A stretch of 12,910 nt of DNA from Pseudomonadota bacterium (GTDB taxonomy: Bacteria; Pseudomonadota; Alphaproteobacteria; Rhizobiales; Segnochrobactraceae): the NCBI GenBank assembly GCA_023442215.1, contig JAEZMP010000603.1, positions 1 to 12,910 on the forward strand, in the 5' to 3' direction. Every line of letters begins with the position of its first letter. Position 1 is the first letter of the stretch. Of the stretch, positions 1 through 7,127 are shown in pieces. The notes under the pieces were generated by a model. That model searched no databases. It had not been told where the DNA came from and saw only the letters and a list, made by a program, of their open reading frames with translations. A program made the position numbers and the translations under genes.

Positions 1-29
1 GCCCCGGCCCCTGCCCCGCCCCGAGGGGA

Positions 30-1061
30 TCAGTCCGCCTTGCCGGCGAAGTGCCGGATCGCCGCGAAGGCTTCCTCGCCCTCCGGCAGGAGCTTCGGGA
101 AGAAATAGAAGCCGTGGGGCATGCGCGGGCCGACCGTCAGGTGCACCTCGCGCCCCGCCGCAGCCAGCTTGTCGGCGAAGGCCCGGTTGTCGTCGATGAC
201 GGGGTCCACCTCGCCGGCGACGATCAGCGTCCGCGGATAGGCGCCGAGGTCGCCGAGCGCCGGGCTCACATGCGGATGCGACCAGAGCGCGTGCCGCACC
301 ACGTAGGCGCCGCGGATATAGCCGACGAACGCGGTGTCGTAGACGATGCCGAGCGGTGCCAGCCGCTCGAACGAGGCGTAGCGCTCGACATTGAAATCCG
401 TGATCGGGCACAACAGGATCACGCCTTCCGGCGGTCGCACGCCTGCGTCGCGCGCCTTGTGCGGCAGCGCGGCGGCGAGGTTGGCGCCCGCGGAATCGCC
501 CCCCGCCAGGATGCGGGAGGCATCGCCGCCGATCTCGCCCGCATGGCCGCGAAGCCACGAGAACACTGCGAACACATCCTCGAGCCCGCTCGGGAACGGC
601 CATTCCGGCGCGAGCCTGTAATTGACGCTGACCACCAGCATCCCGGTTTCGTCGGCGATGCGGCTGGTGATGTAGGCGGTGTCCTCCGACGCGCCGACCG
701 TGAAGCCGCCGCCGTGCAGGTAGACCAGCACCGGCCGCTCGTGGCGGGGGCCGGGCGCGGCGAACAGCTGGCAGCGGATGGGGCCGGCAGGCGACGGCAC
801 CACCAGCGGCTCGACGGCGACGTGGGGATAAAGGTCCGCCGCGCCGGGCGGCATCAGGGCCGGATCGGGCGGGCCGCCCTGACCGATATAACCGCTGCGG
901 ACCGAGCGGATCATCAGTTCGCGCAGGGTCAGCGGCGAGCGCAGATGCGACAGCAGGCGGAAATAGGGGGCGGCCGGGTCGGCGCCGTCGATGGTCGACA
1001 GGCCGGGTCCATCCGGCAACCCGTCGACGAAGGGGGCGTCCACGCGCGGTTCATCGGTCAA
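30..1061 (-). CDS. alpha/beta-hydrolase, HSL-family esterase/lipase
   Basis: This 343-residue protein is a probable cytoplasmic carboxylic-ester hydrolase of the hormone-sensitive-lipase (acetyl-esterase) family. The oxyanion-hole motif HGGG lies at residues 116-119, and the nucleophile elbow GDSAG at 188-192 makes Ser190 the nucleophile. Asp286 (in GEVDPV) and His316 (in MPHGF) complete the triad, so all catalytic residues are present. No signal peptide is visible; the first ~85 residues form the variable cap region. The start codon is TTG: no in-frame ATG gives the full cap, and a GGGAG ribosome site sits 7 bases upstream of the TTG. It follows gltS on the same strand after 104 bases that contain two hairpins, so co-transcription is uncertain. 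The natural substrate cannot be read from sequence. Confidence 0.9.
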   Translation of the reverse strand: MTDEPRVDAPFVDGLPDGPGLSTIDGADPAAPYFRLLSHLRSPLTLRELMIRSVRSGYIGQGGPPDPALMPPGAADLYPHVAVEPLVVPSPAGPIRCQLFAAPGPRHERPVLVYLHGGGFTVGASEDTAYITSRIADETGMLVVSVNYRLAPEWPFPSGLEDVFAVFSWLRGHAGEIGGDASRILAGGDSAGANLAAALPHKARDAGVRPPEGVILLCPITDFNVERYASFERLAPLGIVYDTAFVGYIRGAYVVRHALWSHPHVSPALGDLGAYPRTLIVAGEVDPVIDDNRAFADKLAAAGREVHLTVGPRMPHGFYFFPKLLPEGEEAFAAIRHFAGKAD

Positions 1062-1084
1062 GGCGGCTCTCCCTCATGGCTTTC

Positions 1085-1135
1085 CCGGACTTGTCCCGTC
1101 CGGTTCGGTCAGGCCCGGGTGCAAGGCGCCCGGGC
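1085..1135 (-). terminator. two GC-rich hairpins between gltS and the esterase
   Basis: There are two perfect inverted repeats. CCGGAC (1085-1090) pairs with GTCCGG (1098-1103), and GCCCGGG (1113-1119) pairs with CCCGGGC (1129-1135). They lie just after gltS in transcription order and before the esterase. Neither is followed by a T-run, so they may be weak or Rho-assisted terminators, or simply GC-rich chance structures. Confidence 0.3.
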
Positions 1136-1165
1136 GCTAGCGCCGGCGGCGCCGGCCGGGACGCC

Positions 1166-2383
1166 TCAGTTCAGCATGAAGCTGATGGTGATGGCGTTCG
1201 CGATATCGATGAAGAAGGCCGATACCAGCGGCAGGATGATGAACGCCATCGGCGCCGGCCCGTTGACCTTCGTCACGGCGGTCATGTTGGCGATGGCGGT
1301 CGGCGTGGCGCCGAGGCTGATGCCGGTGAAACCGGCCGAGAGCACGGCGGCCTGGTAGTTGCGGCCCATCATCGGAAAAACCACCAGGAGGATGAAGGCG
1401 ACCGCTCCCACCGTCTGGATCGCCAGCACCGCGACGAGTGCCGGACCGAGGCCGCCCAGCGTCCAGAGCTGCATGCTCATGAGCGACATCGCCAGGAACA
1501 CGTTCAGCGACAGGTCCGAGATCAGCGCCAGCGCGCGGGTCCGCGTCGGCCAGGCGAGGCGCGGGAACATCCGCGGCAGGGTGTTGGTGAGTATGATCGC
1601 CACCAGCAGGCAGACCACGAACAGCGGCAGCTTGATGCTGGTCTCCGCGAGCACCAGCGTGTCGATGGCGTAGCCGATCAAGATCGCGACATTGAGCACG
1701 AGCACCGTGCTGAGGATGTCGACGTGGGTGACCTTGTCGTGGCGCGACATGCCGTCCTGCGCGTCGAGGCCGATGACGGGCTCCGGGTCCGAGGCCGGCC
1801 CGGTGAGCCGGAAGCGCTTCAGCAGGAAGCCGGCGATCGGGCCGCCGGCGAGGCTCGCCAGCACGAGGCCGAGGGTGGCGGAGGCGATGCCGATCTCCAG
1901 CGCGTTGGGCAGGCCGAAGCGCTCCGCGATCAGCGGCGCCCAGGCGATGGTGGTGCCGTGGCCACCGACCAGCGACACCGAGCCGAGCAGCGGCGCCACG
2001 CCCTCCGGCAGGCCGAGCAGCGCCGAGGAGCCGATGGCGATGACGTTCTGCAGCACGAGATAGACAAGCGTCAGCAGCAGCAGCGTCACCAGCGGCCACC
2101 CTCCCGCGATGAGGTCGCCCAGCCGCGCATTGAGGCCGATGCCGGTGAAGAAATAGAGCAGCAGCACGTCGCGGGCGCCGAGGTCGAACGACACCGCACG
2201 GCCGAACACCTCGTAGATCAGCAGCGTCGCGACCGCCGCGATCAGGCCGCCGGTCACGGCCTCGGGAATGTTCCAGCGCCGCAGCGGCGCGAAGGCCCGG
2301 TTGAGGCCGGAGCCCAGAAAGAACACCACGATCGAGATGGTGAAGGTGAGAAAGCCCGGAACGGCGAGGGCTGCCGGTATCAT
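1166..2383 (-). CDS. gltS: sodium/glutamate symporter, GltS (ESS) family
   Basis: This is a polytopic inner-membrane carrier of 405 residues, close to the ~400 usual for GltS, which imports glutamate with sodium. The sequence is almost wholly hydrophobic segments. It has the two family signature loops in its two halves: GGHGT in the first half, and a GxSLGATPTAIANM-type stretch near the C-terminus, as expected from the inverted-repeat fold. The frame stays open 16 codons further upstream (to 2431), but the ATG at 2383 is preferred because it leads straight into the first membrane helix and matches family length. A purine-rich GAAGAAAGA stretch precedes it as a weak ribosome site. It is on the same strand as glgA upstream, across a 218-base gap with no gene. 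Family assignment is firm; glutamate as substrate is by homology. Confidence 0.93.
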   Translation of the reverse strand: MIPAALAVPGFLTFTISIVVFFLGSGLNRAFAPLRRWNIPEAVTGGLIAAVATLLIYEVFGRAVSFDLGARDVLLLYFFTGIGLNARLGDLIAGGWPLVTLLLLTLVYLVLQNVIAIGSSALLGLPEGVAPLLGSVSLVGGHGTTIAWAPLIAERFGLPNALEIGIASATLGLVLASLAGGPIAGFLLKRFRLTGPASDPEPVIGLDAQDGMSRHDKVTHVDILSTVLVLNVAILIGYAIDTLVLAETSIKLPLFVVCLLVAIILTNTLPRMFPRLAWPTRTRALALISDLSLNVFLAMSLMSMQLWTLGGLGPALVAVLAIQTVGAVAFILLVVFPMMGRNYQAAVLSAGFTGISLGATPTAIANMTAVTKVNGPAPMAFIILPLVSAFFIDIANAITISFMLN

Positions 2384-2601
2384 GCGCGTCTTTCTTCGAG
2401 GCAGGGGAACCCGGCCCCAGCATGACGGCACACGGTTGCGGTCGCAAGGGCGGGCGCCGCGTCACGCCCTCCCGCGCCGCCGCTCCGGTCTCGGCCCGGC
2501 GTTCCCGTCACGCCGCGGCTGCTCTCTCCGGCAGCGGTGGCGACGTCACCGCGCCGGTGGCAGGCCCGTCGCGCATCCGGGCCGCCGCCGCGCAGGGGCG
2601 G

Positions 2602-4194
2602 TCAGAACACCGCCGGCAGGGAGACGCCCCAGGTCCGGATCCGCTCGTAGACGTCGTTGTAGCGTCGCGCCGACTGGAGCCAGTTGATCTGTCGGCCCAT
2701 GGCGTTGCGCCGCATCGCAAGCAACGTCTTCTTGACAGAGAAGCTGTCGAAGGCGCGCGACACGGCCTCCATCAGGCCGTTGCAGGACAGCTCGGAGAAC
2801 AGGAATCCGGTCACGCCGTCCTCGATGGTGTCGGCGAGCCCGCCGGTGCGATAGGCGATGGGCAGCGAGCCGTAGCGCTGCGCGAACATCTGGCTGAGGC
2901 CGCAGGGTTCGAAGCGCGACGGCATCAGCAGGAAGTCGCTGCCGGCGAACAGCCGCCGCGCCTCCGCGTCGTCGAAGCCGATCCGGACGCCGACCTGTCC
3001 GGGATGGCGTTCGGCGAGCCGCCTGAGCGCGTCCTCGAGGGAGGGCTCTCCCTGGCCGGTGACGGCGATCTGGCCGCCCTGCTCGACGATCTTCTCGGCG
3101 GCCTCGATCGCGAGATCGATCCCCTTCTGCTGCACGAGCCGGGAGATGATCGCGAACAGCGGTCCCTGCGACACGCCGAGCCGGAAGGCCTCGCGCGTTT
3201 CCGCGGCGTTGAGCCGCCTGCCCTGCAGGTTGCGGCGGTCGAAATGCCCGGCGAGCGAGGGGTCTCTGCTGGCATCCCAGCTCTCGTCGACGCCGTTGAG
3301 GATGCCGCTGAGGCGGTTCTGGCTTTCCCGCGCACGCAGCAGGCCCTCGAAGCCACAGCCGAACTCGGGCGTGGAGATTTCCCGCGCATAGGTCGCGCTG
3401 ACGGTGGTGACGTGGGAGGCATAGTAGATGCCGGCCTTCAGGAACGACATCTTGCCGTAGAACTCGATCCCTTCCATCTGGAAGGCCTGTTCCGGAACGC
3501 CGATGGCGGCCATGCGCGCGGCGTCGAACAGCCCCTGATAGGCGAGGTTGTGGACCGTGAACACGGTCGGCACCGGCGTCCGGTGCCAAGCCAGATATCC
3601 TGCGGTCAGACCCGCCGGCCAGTCGTTGAGATGCAGCACGTCCGGCCGCCAGCCGAGATCGGCCACGCCGCGGGCGATTTCGGCCGCTGCCAGACTGAGC
3701 CGGGCGAAGCGGATGTGGTTGTCGTCCCAGTCGCTGCCCCGGCCGTCGCCGTAGGGCGTTCCCTCCCGCTCGAACAGTTCGGCGCACAGCACGACGTAGA
3801 CCACCAGCCCGTCCGCCATATCCATCCGGCCGATCGTGCAGCCGGGCAGATCCCAGGCCGGCGGGAGGCGCGCGACCGGCGTGATCCGGCGCCCGGCGAC
3901 GACCTGGCGATAGCCGGGGATGAGCACGCGGATGTCGTTGGTCTGGCGCAGCGCGCGGGGAAGGGCCGTCGAGACCTCGCCGAGGCCGCCGACTTTCACG
4001 AAATCCGCCATCTCGGGCGTGACGAAAAGGAGCTTCGGAACGCGCTCCTCGAGATCGAGGCGCCGCTCGCTCGCGGCCGGAACGGCGATCGACTTCCAGT
4101 AGTGGGGACGCGAGGCGCCTGCGGCCGGAATTTCGGGCCGCAAGGTCACTTCGGGCAGCAAGGCTACTTCGGGCGACAAGGCATGGGGGCGCAT
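2602..4194 (-). CDS. glgA: glycogen synthase (ADP-glucose type)
   Basis: This GT5 enzyme transfers glucose from ADP-glucose to the non-reducing end of alpha-1,4-glucan. Counted from the chosen ATG (530 residues), the substrate-binding loop KVGGLGEV is at 67-74, LNDWPAGL at about 189-196, TVHNLAYQG at about 213-221, and the C-terminal Rossmann motif RFEPCGLSQ at about 427-435, followed by TGGLADTI. The recognisable core starts about 52 residues in, so there is an N-terminal extension rich in Pro and Glu, encoded partly by 18-base repeats. The start is uncertain: a TTG at 4257 gives 551 residues, and neither start has a clear ribosome site. No glgB, glgC or glgP is adjacent, so this is a stand-alone synthase. 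A candidate EcfG-type promoter lies upstream, suggesting stress-induced glycogen storage (inference). Confidence 0.93.
   Translation of the reverse strand: MRPHALSPEVALLPEVTLRPEIPAAGASRPHYWKSIAVPAASERRLDLEERVPKLLFVTPEMADFVKVGGLGEVSTALPRALRQTNDIRVLIPGYRQVVAGRRITPVARLPPAWDLPGCTIGRMDMADGLVVYVVLCAELFEREGTPYGDGRGSDWDDNHIRFARLSLAAAEIARGVADLGWRPDVLHLNDWPAGLTAGYLAWHRTPVPTVFTVHNLAYQGLFDAARMAAIGVPEQAFQMEGIEFYGKMSFLKAGIYYASHVTTVSATYAREISTPEFGCGFEGLLRARESQNRLSGILNGVDESWDASRDPSLAGHFDRRNLQGRRLNAAETREAFRLGVSQGPLFAIISRLVQQKGIDLAIEAAEKIVEQGGQIAVTGQGEPSLEDALRRLAERHPGQVGVRIGFDDAEARRLFAGSDFLLMPSRFEPCGLSQMFAQRYGSLPIAYRTGGLADTIEDGVTGFLFSELSCNGLMEAVSRAFDSFSVKKTLLAMRRNAMGRQINWLQSARRYNDVYERIRTWGVSLPAVF
4132..4185. 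repeat. three 18-base tandem repeats in the 5' end of glgA
   Basis: On the plus strand the units are TTCGGGCCGCAAGGTCAC (4132-4149), TTCGGGCAGCAAGGCTAC (4150-4167) and TTCGGGCGACAAGGCATG (4168-4185). The unit is a multiple of three, so on the minus strand it encodes a repeated six-residue motif of the form (A/T)-L-x-P-E-(V/I) before the catalytic core. Copy-number changes would keep the glgA frame. Confidence 0.75.
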
Positions 4195-4333
4195 GTGCAA
4201 CACGGGATCCGCGAGCCTCCGGACGATCGATGCGAGGAACCGATTTGCGTTCCGCAAGCTGCCGGAACCGGGCCGAGGCGCGAGGGTCGCGCGGGCGAGG
4301 GTTCATGCGGCTGTGAGGATGCAGCGCCCTACC

Positions 4334-4358
4334 AACAAGGCGGCGCACCCGAAGTTCC
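4334..4358 (-). promoter_or_regulatory. candidate EcfG-type promoter for glgA
   Basis: Read on the minus strand: GGAAC (plus 4358-4354), 17 bases, then GTT (plus 4336-4334). The known alphaproteobacterial general-stress consensus is GGAAC-N16/17-CGTT. Here the base before GTT is T rather than C, so the match is good but not perfect. It would give a leader of roughly 70 or 130 bases, depending on which glgA start is real. Confidence 0.5.
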
Positions 4359-4473
4359 CGGTTCGTCTTCCGTCGACCGAGTTCGTCCGGACTTTGGCGT
4401 CGGCATGGTGCGCGACGGGTGTCCTTTCCGCTTCGATACTATGGGCCGTTGAAGGCAGCATTCGGACCGTCCC

Positions 4474-4499
4474 GGAACAATCGGAGCGGAGCGACGGTT
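4474..4499 (+). promoter_or_regulatory. candidate EcfG-type promoter for the manganese catalase
   Basis: GGAAC (4474-4478), 18 bases, then GTT (4497-4499). The spacing is at the long end of the GGAAC-N16/17-CGTT consensus and the C before GTT is a G. It lies about 105 bases upstream of the catalase ATG. Manganese catalases are known members of EcfG regulons in some Alphaproteobacteria, which supports the call. Confidence 0.45.
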
Positions 4500-4603
4500 C
4501 GTCGGGCGGGTCCATCGCCCGCCGTCAGCAGGCGGCTCTCACCATCACAACGGCACGTCCGTCGCTGCACGCTGGCCGGCGTTTGCCGCACAGGGAGGCT
4601 TTT

Positions 4604-5431
4604 ATGTTCTACACAGACGGCAAGCTGCAATATCCGGTCCGCGTCGACAAGCCGAATGCCGTATTCGCCCGTGCCCTTCAGCAGGCGATCGGCGGTGTCG
4701 AGGGTGAAATTCGCGTGGCCATGCAGTACATGTTCCAGGCCTTCGGCGCGCGCGGTCCGGCCAAATACCGCGACATGCTGCTGAACACCGCGACGGAGGA
4801 ACTCGGCCACATCGAAATGCTGGCCACCGCGGTCGCGCTCAATCTGGAGACCGCGCCGCTGTCGCTGCAGGAGGAGGTCTCCGCCGATCCCATGGGCGGC
4901 GCCGTGCTGAACGGCATGGATTTCCGCCACCTGCTTTCGACCGGCCTCGCGGCCCTTCCCGCGGATGCGAACGGCGTGCCGTTCGACGCCTCCCACGTCT
5001 ATGCGTCGGGCAACATCGCCGCCGACATGTACGCCAACGTGACGGCGGAGGCATCCGGCCGCGTTCTCGCGGTGCGGCTCTACAACATGACGGACGATCC
5101 CGGCATGAAGGACATGCTCTCGTTCCTGATCGCCCGCGATACCATGCATCAGCAGCAATGGCTTGCGGCGCTCGAGGAACTCGGCGGTTCGGCGGCGCTG
5201 CCGATCCCGGACAGTTTCCCGCAGGAGAAGGAGAACCGCGAGTTCTCCTATGTCTATCTCGGCCACATGACCGACGGCTCGATCCCCGAGGGCCGCTGGT
5301 CGTCGGGCTCCACCATCGACGGCCGCGCGGAGTTCACGAGCGAAGTCTCGAAGCCGCTCGGCGGCAAGCCTGACCTTGCGCCGCCCCGGCCGGACAGTGG
5401 CGCCCAGTCCGACCAGATCGCCAAAGGCTAA
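4604..5431 (+). CDS. katN: manganese (non-haem) catalase
   Basis: This 275-residue dimanganese catalase splits hydrogen peroxide to water and oxygen without haem; it is cytoplasmic, with no signal peptide. The five metal ligands known from the Lactobacillus plantarum enzyme are all found at equivalent positions: Glu35, Glu66 and His69 (in TEELGHIE), Glu149 (in TAEASGR) and His182 (in DTMHQQQ). The protein is therefore expected to be active. The start is set by a GGGAGG ribosome site 5 bases before the ATG and by the typical MFYxDGKLQ N-terminus; the longer open frame upstream is untranslated leader. The gene has its own candidate stress promoter and a strong terminator, so it is probably monocistronic. 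An Nramp-like metal transporter lies downstream and could supply manganese (inference). Confidence 0.96.
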   Translation: MFYTDGKLQYPVRVDKPNAVFARALQQAIGGVEGEIRVAMQYMFQAFGARGPAKYRDMLLNTATEELGHIEMLATAVALNLETAPLSLQEEVSADPMGGAVLNGMDFRHLLSTGLAALPADANGVPFDASHVYASGNIAADMYANVTAEASGRVLAVRLYNMTDDPGMKDMLSFLIARDTMHQQQWLAALEELGGSAALPIPDSFPQEKENREFSYVYLGHMTDGSIPEGRWSSGSTIDGRAEFTSEVSKPLGGKPDLAPPRPDSGAQSDQIAKG

Positions 5432-5488
5432 GCGGATCGCCAGGAACTGAGCGGATCGCCAAGATCTGCGCGGACCGTGAAGCGTCGA
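5413..5488 (+). repeat. decaying 19-base tandem repeats across the catalase stop codon
   Basis: Four head-to-tail 19-base units are visible: CCAGATCGCCAAAGGCTAA (5413-5431, containing the stop), GCGGATCGCCAGGAACTGA (5432-5450), GCGGATCGCCAAGATCTGC (5451-5469) and GCGGACCGTGAAGCGTCGA (5470-5488). Units two and three share an identical 11-base core; the outer ones are diverged. The array runs directly into the terminator stem. Confidence 0.7.
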
Positions 5489-5518
5489 GGCCCGGGCTCC
5501 AGCCCGGGCCTCTTTTTT
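5487..5518 (+). terminator. rho-independent terminator of the manganese catalase
   Basis: A perfect 12-base inverted repeat, GAGGCCCGGGCT (5487-5498) and AGCCCGGGCCTC (5501-5512), is followed at once by six T residues (5513-5518). This is the only textbook intrinsic terminator in the window. It separates the catalase transcript from the transporter gene downstream. Confidence 0.93.
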
Positions 5519-5695
5519 GCGTCCCGCCTTAAGATCACCAGCCGCGCTCTGGCGTGGCGATCTCTTCATTCCTGAACCTGTCGGCTTTTCTGCCTTCAGT
5601 TTCGTGGATGCCGGCTTATCTTCCCGCCCGCAGATTTGACGATTTCGATGACATCGCTCGGTCTTTGTATTTAAAGTAATTACAATATATTCCGG

Positions 5696-5725
5696 TTGAC
5701 AGTAGTTTTCATCGCGCCCAATCAT
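5696..5725 (+). promoter_or_regulatory. candidate sigma70-like promoter of the Nramp-like transporter
   Basis: A perfect -35 box TTGACA (5696-5701) is followed after 18 bases by AATCAT (5720-5725), a 4/6 match to TATAAT, about 42 bases before the start codon. Just upstream, 5663-5692 is strikingly AT-rich for this genome and contains the short palindromes TTTAAA, GTAATTAC and AATATATT, which could be an activator or metalloregulator site. I could not match these to a known Mur, Fur or MntR box. Confidence 0.45.
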
Positions 5726-5767
5726 CCTGAAATTCAAGGGGTGTCGCTCTTTTACAGAGATTAATGT

Positions 5768-7051
5768 ATGTCCAGCAACGATTATTCGCGGGCTTCGGCC
5801 GCGCCGGCCGGCGTGCGCCTGACGCGCCGGTCCGCCCTGATGGCCTATTTCGCCATCATGGGGCCGGGCCTCGTGGTGATGCTCGCCGACACCGACGCCG
5901 GCAGCCTGATCACGGCGGCGCAGAGCGGGGCGCAGTGGGGCTACACGCTGCTGTCGGCGCAGGTCATCCTCATTCCCATCGTCTTCATGGTGCAGGAACT
6001 GACGATCCGGCTCGGCGTCGTCACCGGCAAGGGCCATGGCGAGCTGATCGAATCCCATTTCGGCCGCGGCTGGGCGTGGCTGTCGGTCTCGACGCTGGTG
6101 GTCGCGTGCGCCGGCGCTATCGTCTGCGAGATGAGCGGCATCGCGGGCGTCGGGCTGATGTGGGGCATCCCGATGTGGGCCTCGACCGGCGCCGTCACGC
6201 TGTTCCTCGTCATCATGGTGCTGACGGGGTCCTATCTTCGGGTGGAGCGCATCGCCATCGGCGTCGGGCTGTTCGAGCTGGTGTTCCTCGTCACCATGTT
6301 CATGTCGAGCCCGGACCCGAGCCAGGTGATGGCGGGGCTGAAGAATTTCCCGGTGTCGGATTCCAACTATCTGTTCCTGGTGGCCGCCAATATCGGCGCA
6401 GTCGTCATGCCCTGGATGATCTTCTACCAGCAGTCGGCGGTCGTCGACAAAGGTCTGACGGTGGAACATCTGCGCCATTCCCGCATCGATACCGCCATCG
6501 GCTCCATCATCACCCAGCTCGTGATGATCGCGATGCTGGTCACCACCGCGGCCACGCTCTGGGCGAACCAGGAAGGCGGCGTCGATCTCAACACGGTCGA
6601 GCAGATCAGCGACGCCATCACGCCCCACCTCGGCTACGACGCCGGGCGCATCCTGTTCTCGCTCGGCATCGTCGGGGCGTCGCTGGTTGCCGCCATCGTC
6701 GTCAGCCTGACCGCCGCATGGGGCATGGGCGAGATCACCGGCTACCGCCGCAGCCTCGGCGACGGGGTCAAGCAGGCGCCATGGTTCTACGTGGTCTATG
6801 CCGTGGTGCTGGTGATCGGCGTCTCGGTCGTGCTGTCGGGCGCCAACCTGATCGACGTCAACATCTTCGTCCAGGTGCTGAACGCGCTGCTGCTGCCGGT
6901 GGTGCTCGGCTTCCTCGTGCTGTTGTCGCAGCGCGCGCTGCCGGAGCCCTATCGCCTGAAAGGGCGATATGCGGTCGTCGTCTGGGGCGTGACGGGCGTG
7001 ATGTGCGCGCTCGGTGTCTATTCCGGCATCGCCGGCCTGTTCCAGTCCTGA
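5768..7051 (+). CDS. Nramp-family (SLC11-like) divalent metal transporter, non-canonical
   Basis: This 427-residue inner-membrane protein has about eleven hydrophobic helices and the Nramp fold. The first helix region reads GPGLVVMLADTDAGS and aligns with the canonical GPG...DPGN motif, but here it is DAGS (residues 43-46). The sixth-helix motif, normally MPH, is MPW (214-216). The metal-contacting Asp43 and Met214 remain, but the Asn is replaced by Ser and the His linked to proton coupling by Trp. Substrate and coupling may therefore differ from MntH; magnesium-type Nramp relatives are also known to be altered at these sites. The start is set by homology and a weak AGAGA ribosome site. Its position after a manganese catalase suggests manganese uptake, but this is inference. 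The symbol mntH is withheld because of the altered motifs. Confidence 0.85.
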   Translation: MSSNDYSRASAAPAGVRLTRRSALMAYFAIMGPGLVVMLADTDAGSLITAAQSGAQWGYTLLSAQVILIPIVFMVQELTIRLGVVTGKGHGELIESHFGRGWAWLSVSTLVVACAGAIVCEMSGIAGVGLMWGIPMWASTGAVTLFLVIMVLTGSYLRVERIAIGVGLFELVFLVTMFMSSPDPSQVMAGLKNFPVSDSNYLFLVAANIGAVVMPWMIFYQQSAVVDKGLTVEHLRHSRIDTAIGSIITQLVMIAMLVTTAATLWANQEGGVDLNTVEQISDAITPHLGYDAGRILFSLGIVGASLVAAIVVSLTAAWGMGEITGYRRSLGDGVKQAPWFYVVYAVVLVIGVSVVLSGANLIDVNIFVQVLNALLLPVVLGFLVLLSQRALPEPYRLKGRYAVVVWGVTGVMCALGVYSGIAGLFQS

Positions 7052-7083
7052 ACGGCAACCGCCTGAATTCGGCGCAAGTCGAC

Positions 7084-7103
7084 GGCGGGGAGCGATCCCC
7101 GCC
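7084..7103. terminator. hairpin between convergent transporter and cobB genes
   Basis: GGCGGGGA (7084-7091) and TCCCCGCC (7096-7103) form a perfect 8-base stem with a GCGA tetraloop, which is of the stable GNRA type. It lies in the 76-base gap between the two converging stop codons. There is no T-run on either strand, so it may act as a weak bidirectional terminator or as a 3'-end protecting hairpin. Confidence 0.45.
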
Positions 7104-7127
7104 ATCTCCATCGGATCGGAAAGCGCT

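Larger units (their letters stand above)
4195..4603. other. divergent intergenic region between glgA and the manganese catalase
   Basis: About 400 bases (346 if glgA starts at the TTG at 4257) hold no convincing gene. A 70-codon minus-strand frame at 4303-4515 and an upstream continuation of the catalase frame exist, but neither has a ribosome site or recognisable family. The region holds two divergent GGAAC/GTT promoter candidates and, at its right end, the GGGAGG ribosome site of the catalase. Confidence 0.6.

Noticed and set aside
1076..2425. A 449-codon plus-strand frame over gltS
   Set aside because: The translation is extremely rich in charged residues and Gln/His without domains, while the opposite strand encodes a typical membrane carrier.
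2422..4452. A 676-codon open frame on the plus strand across glgA
   Set aside because: It is antisense to a clearly recognisable glycogen synthase, its translation is Arg/Ala/Gly/Asp-rich with no family motif, and it arises from GC-biased codon use on the other strand.
4193..4603. A 137-codon N-terminal extension of the catalase
   Set aside because: The frame is open, but the family N-terminus MFYxDGKLQ and a GGGAGG site define the start at 4604, and the candidate promoter lies inside the extension.
5443..5470. A GGAAC stress-promoter box upstream of the transporter
   Set aside because: GGAAC is present, but no GTT follows at 16-18 bases and it lies ahead of the catalase terminator.
5432..5488. 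A CRISPR-like array after the catalase
   Set aside because: The 19-base units are directly abutting with no unique spacers and decay quickly; this is a tandem repeat.
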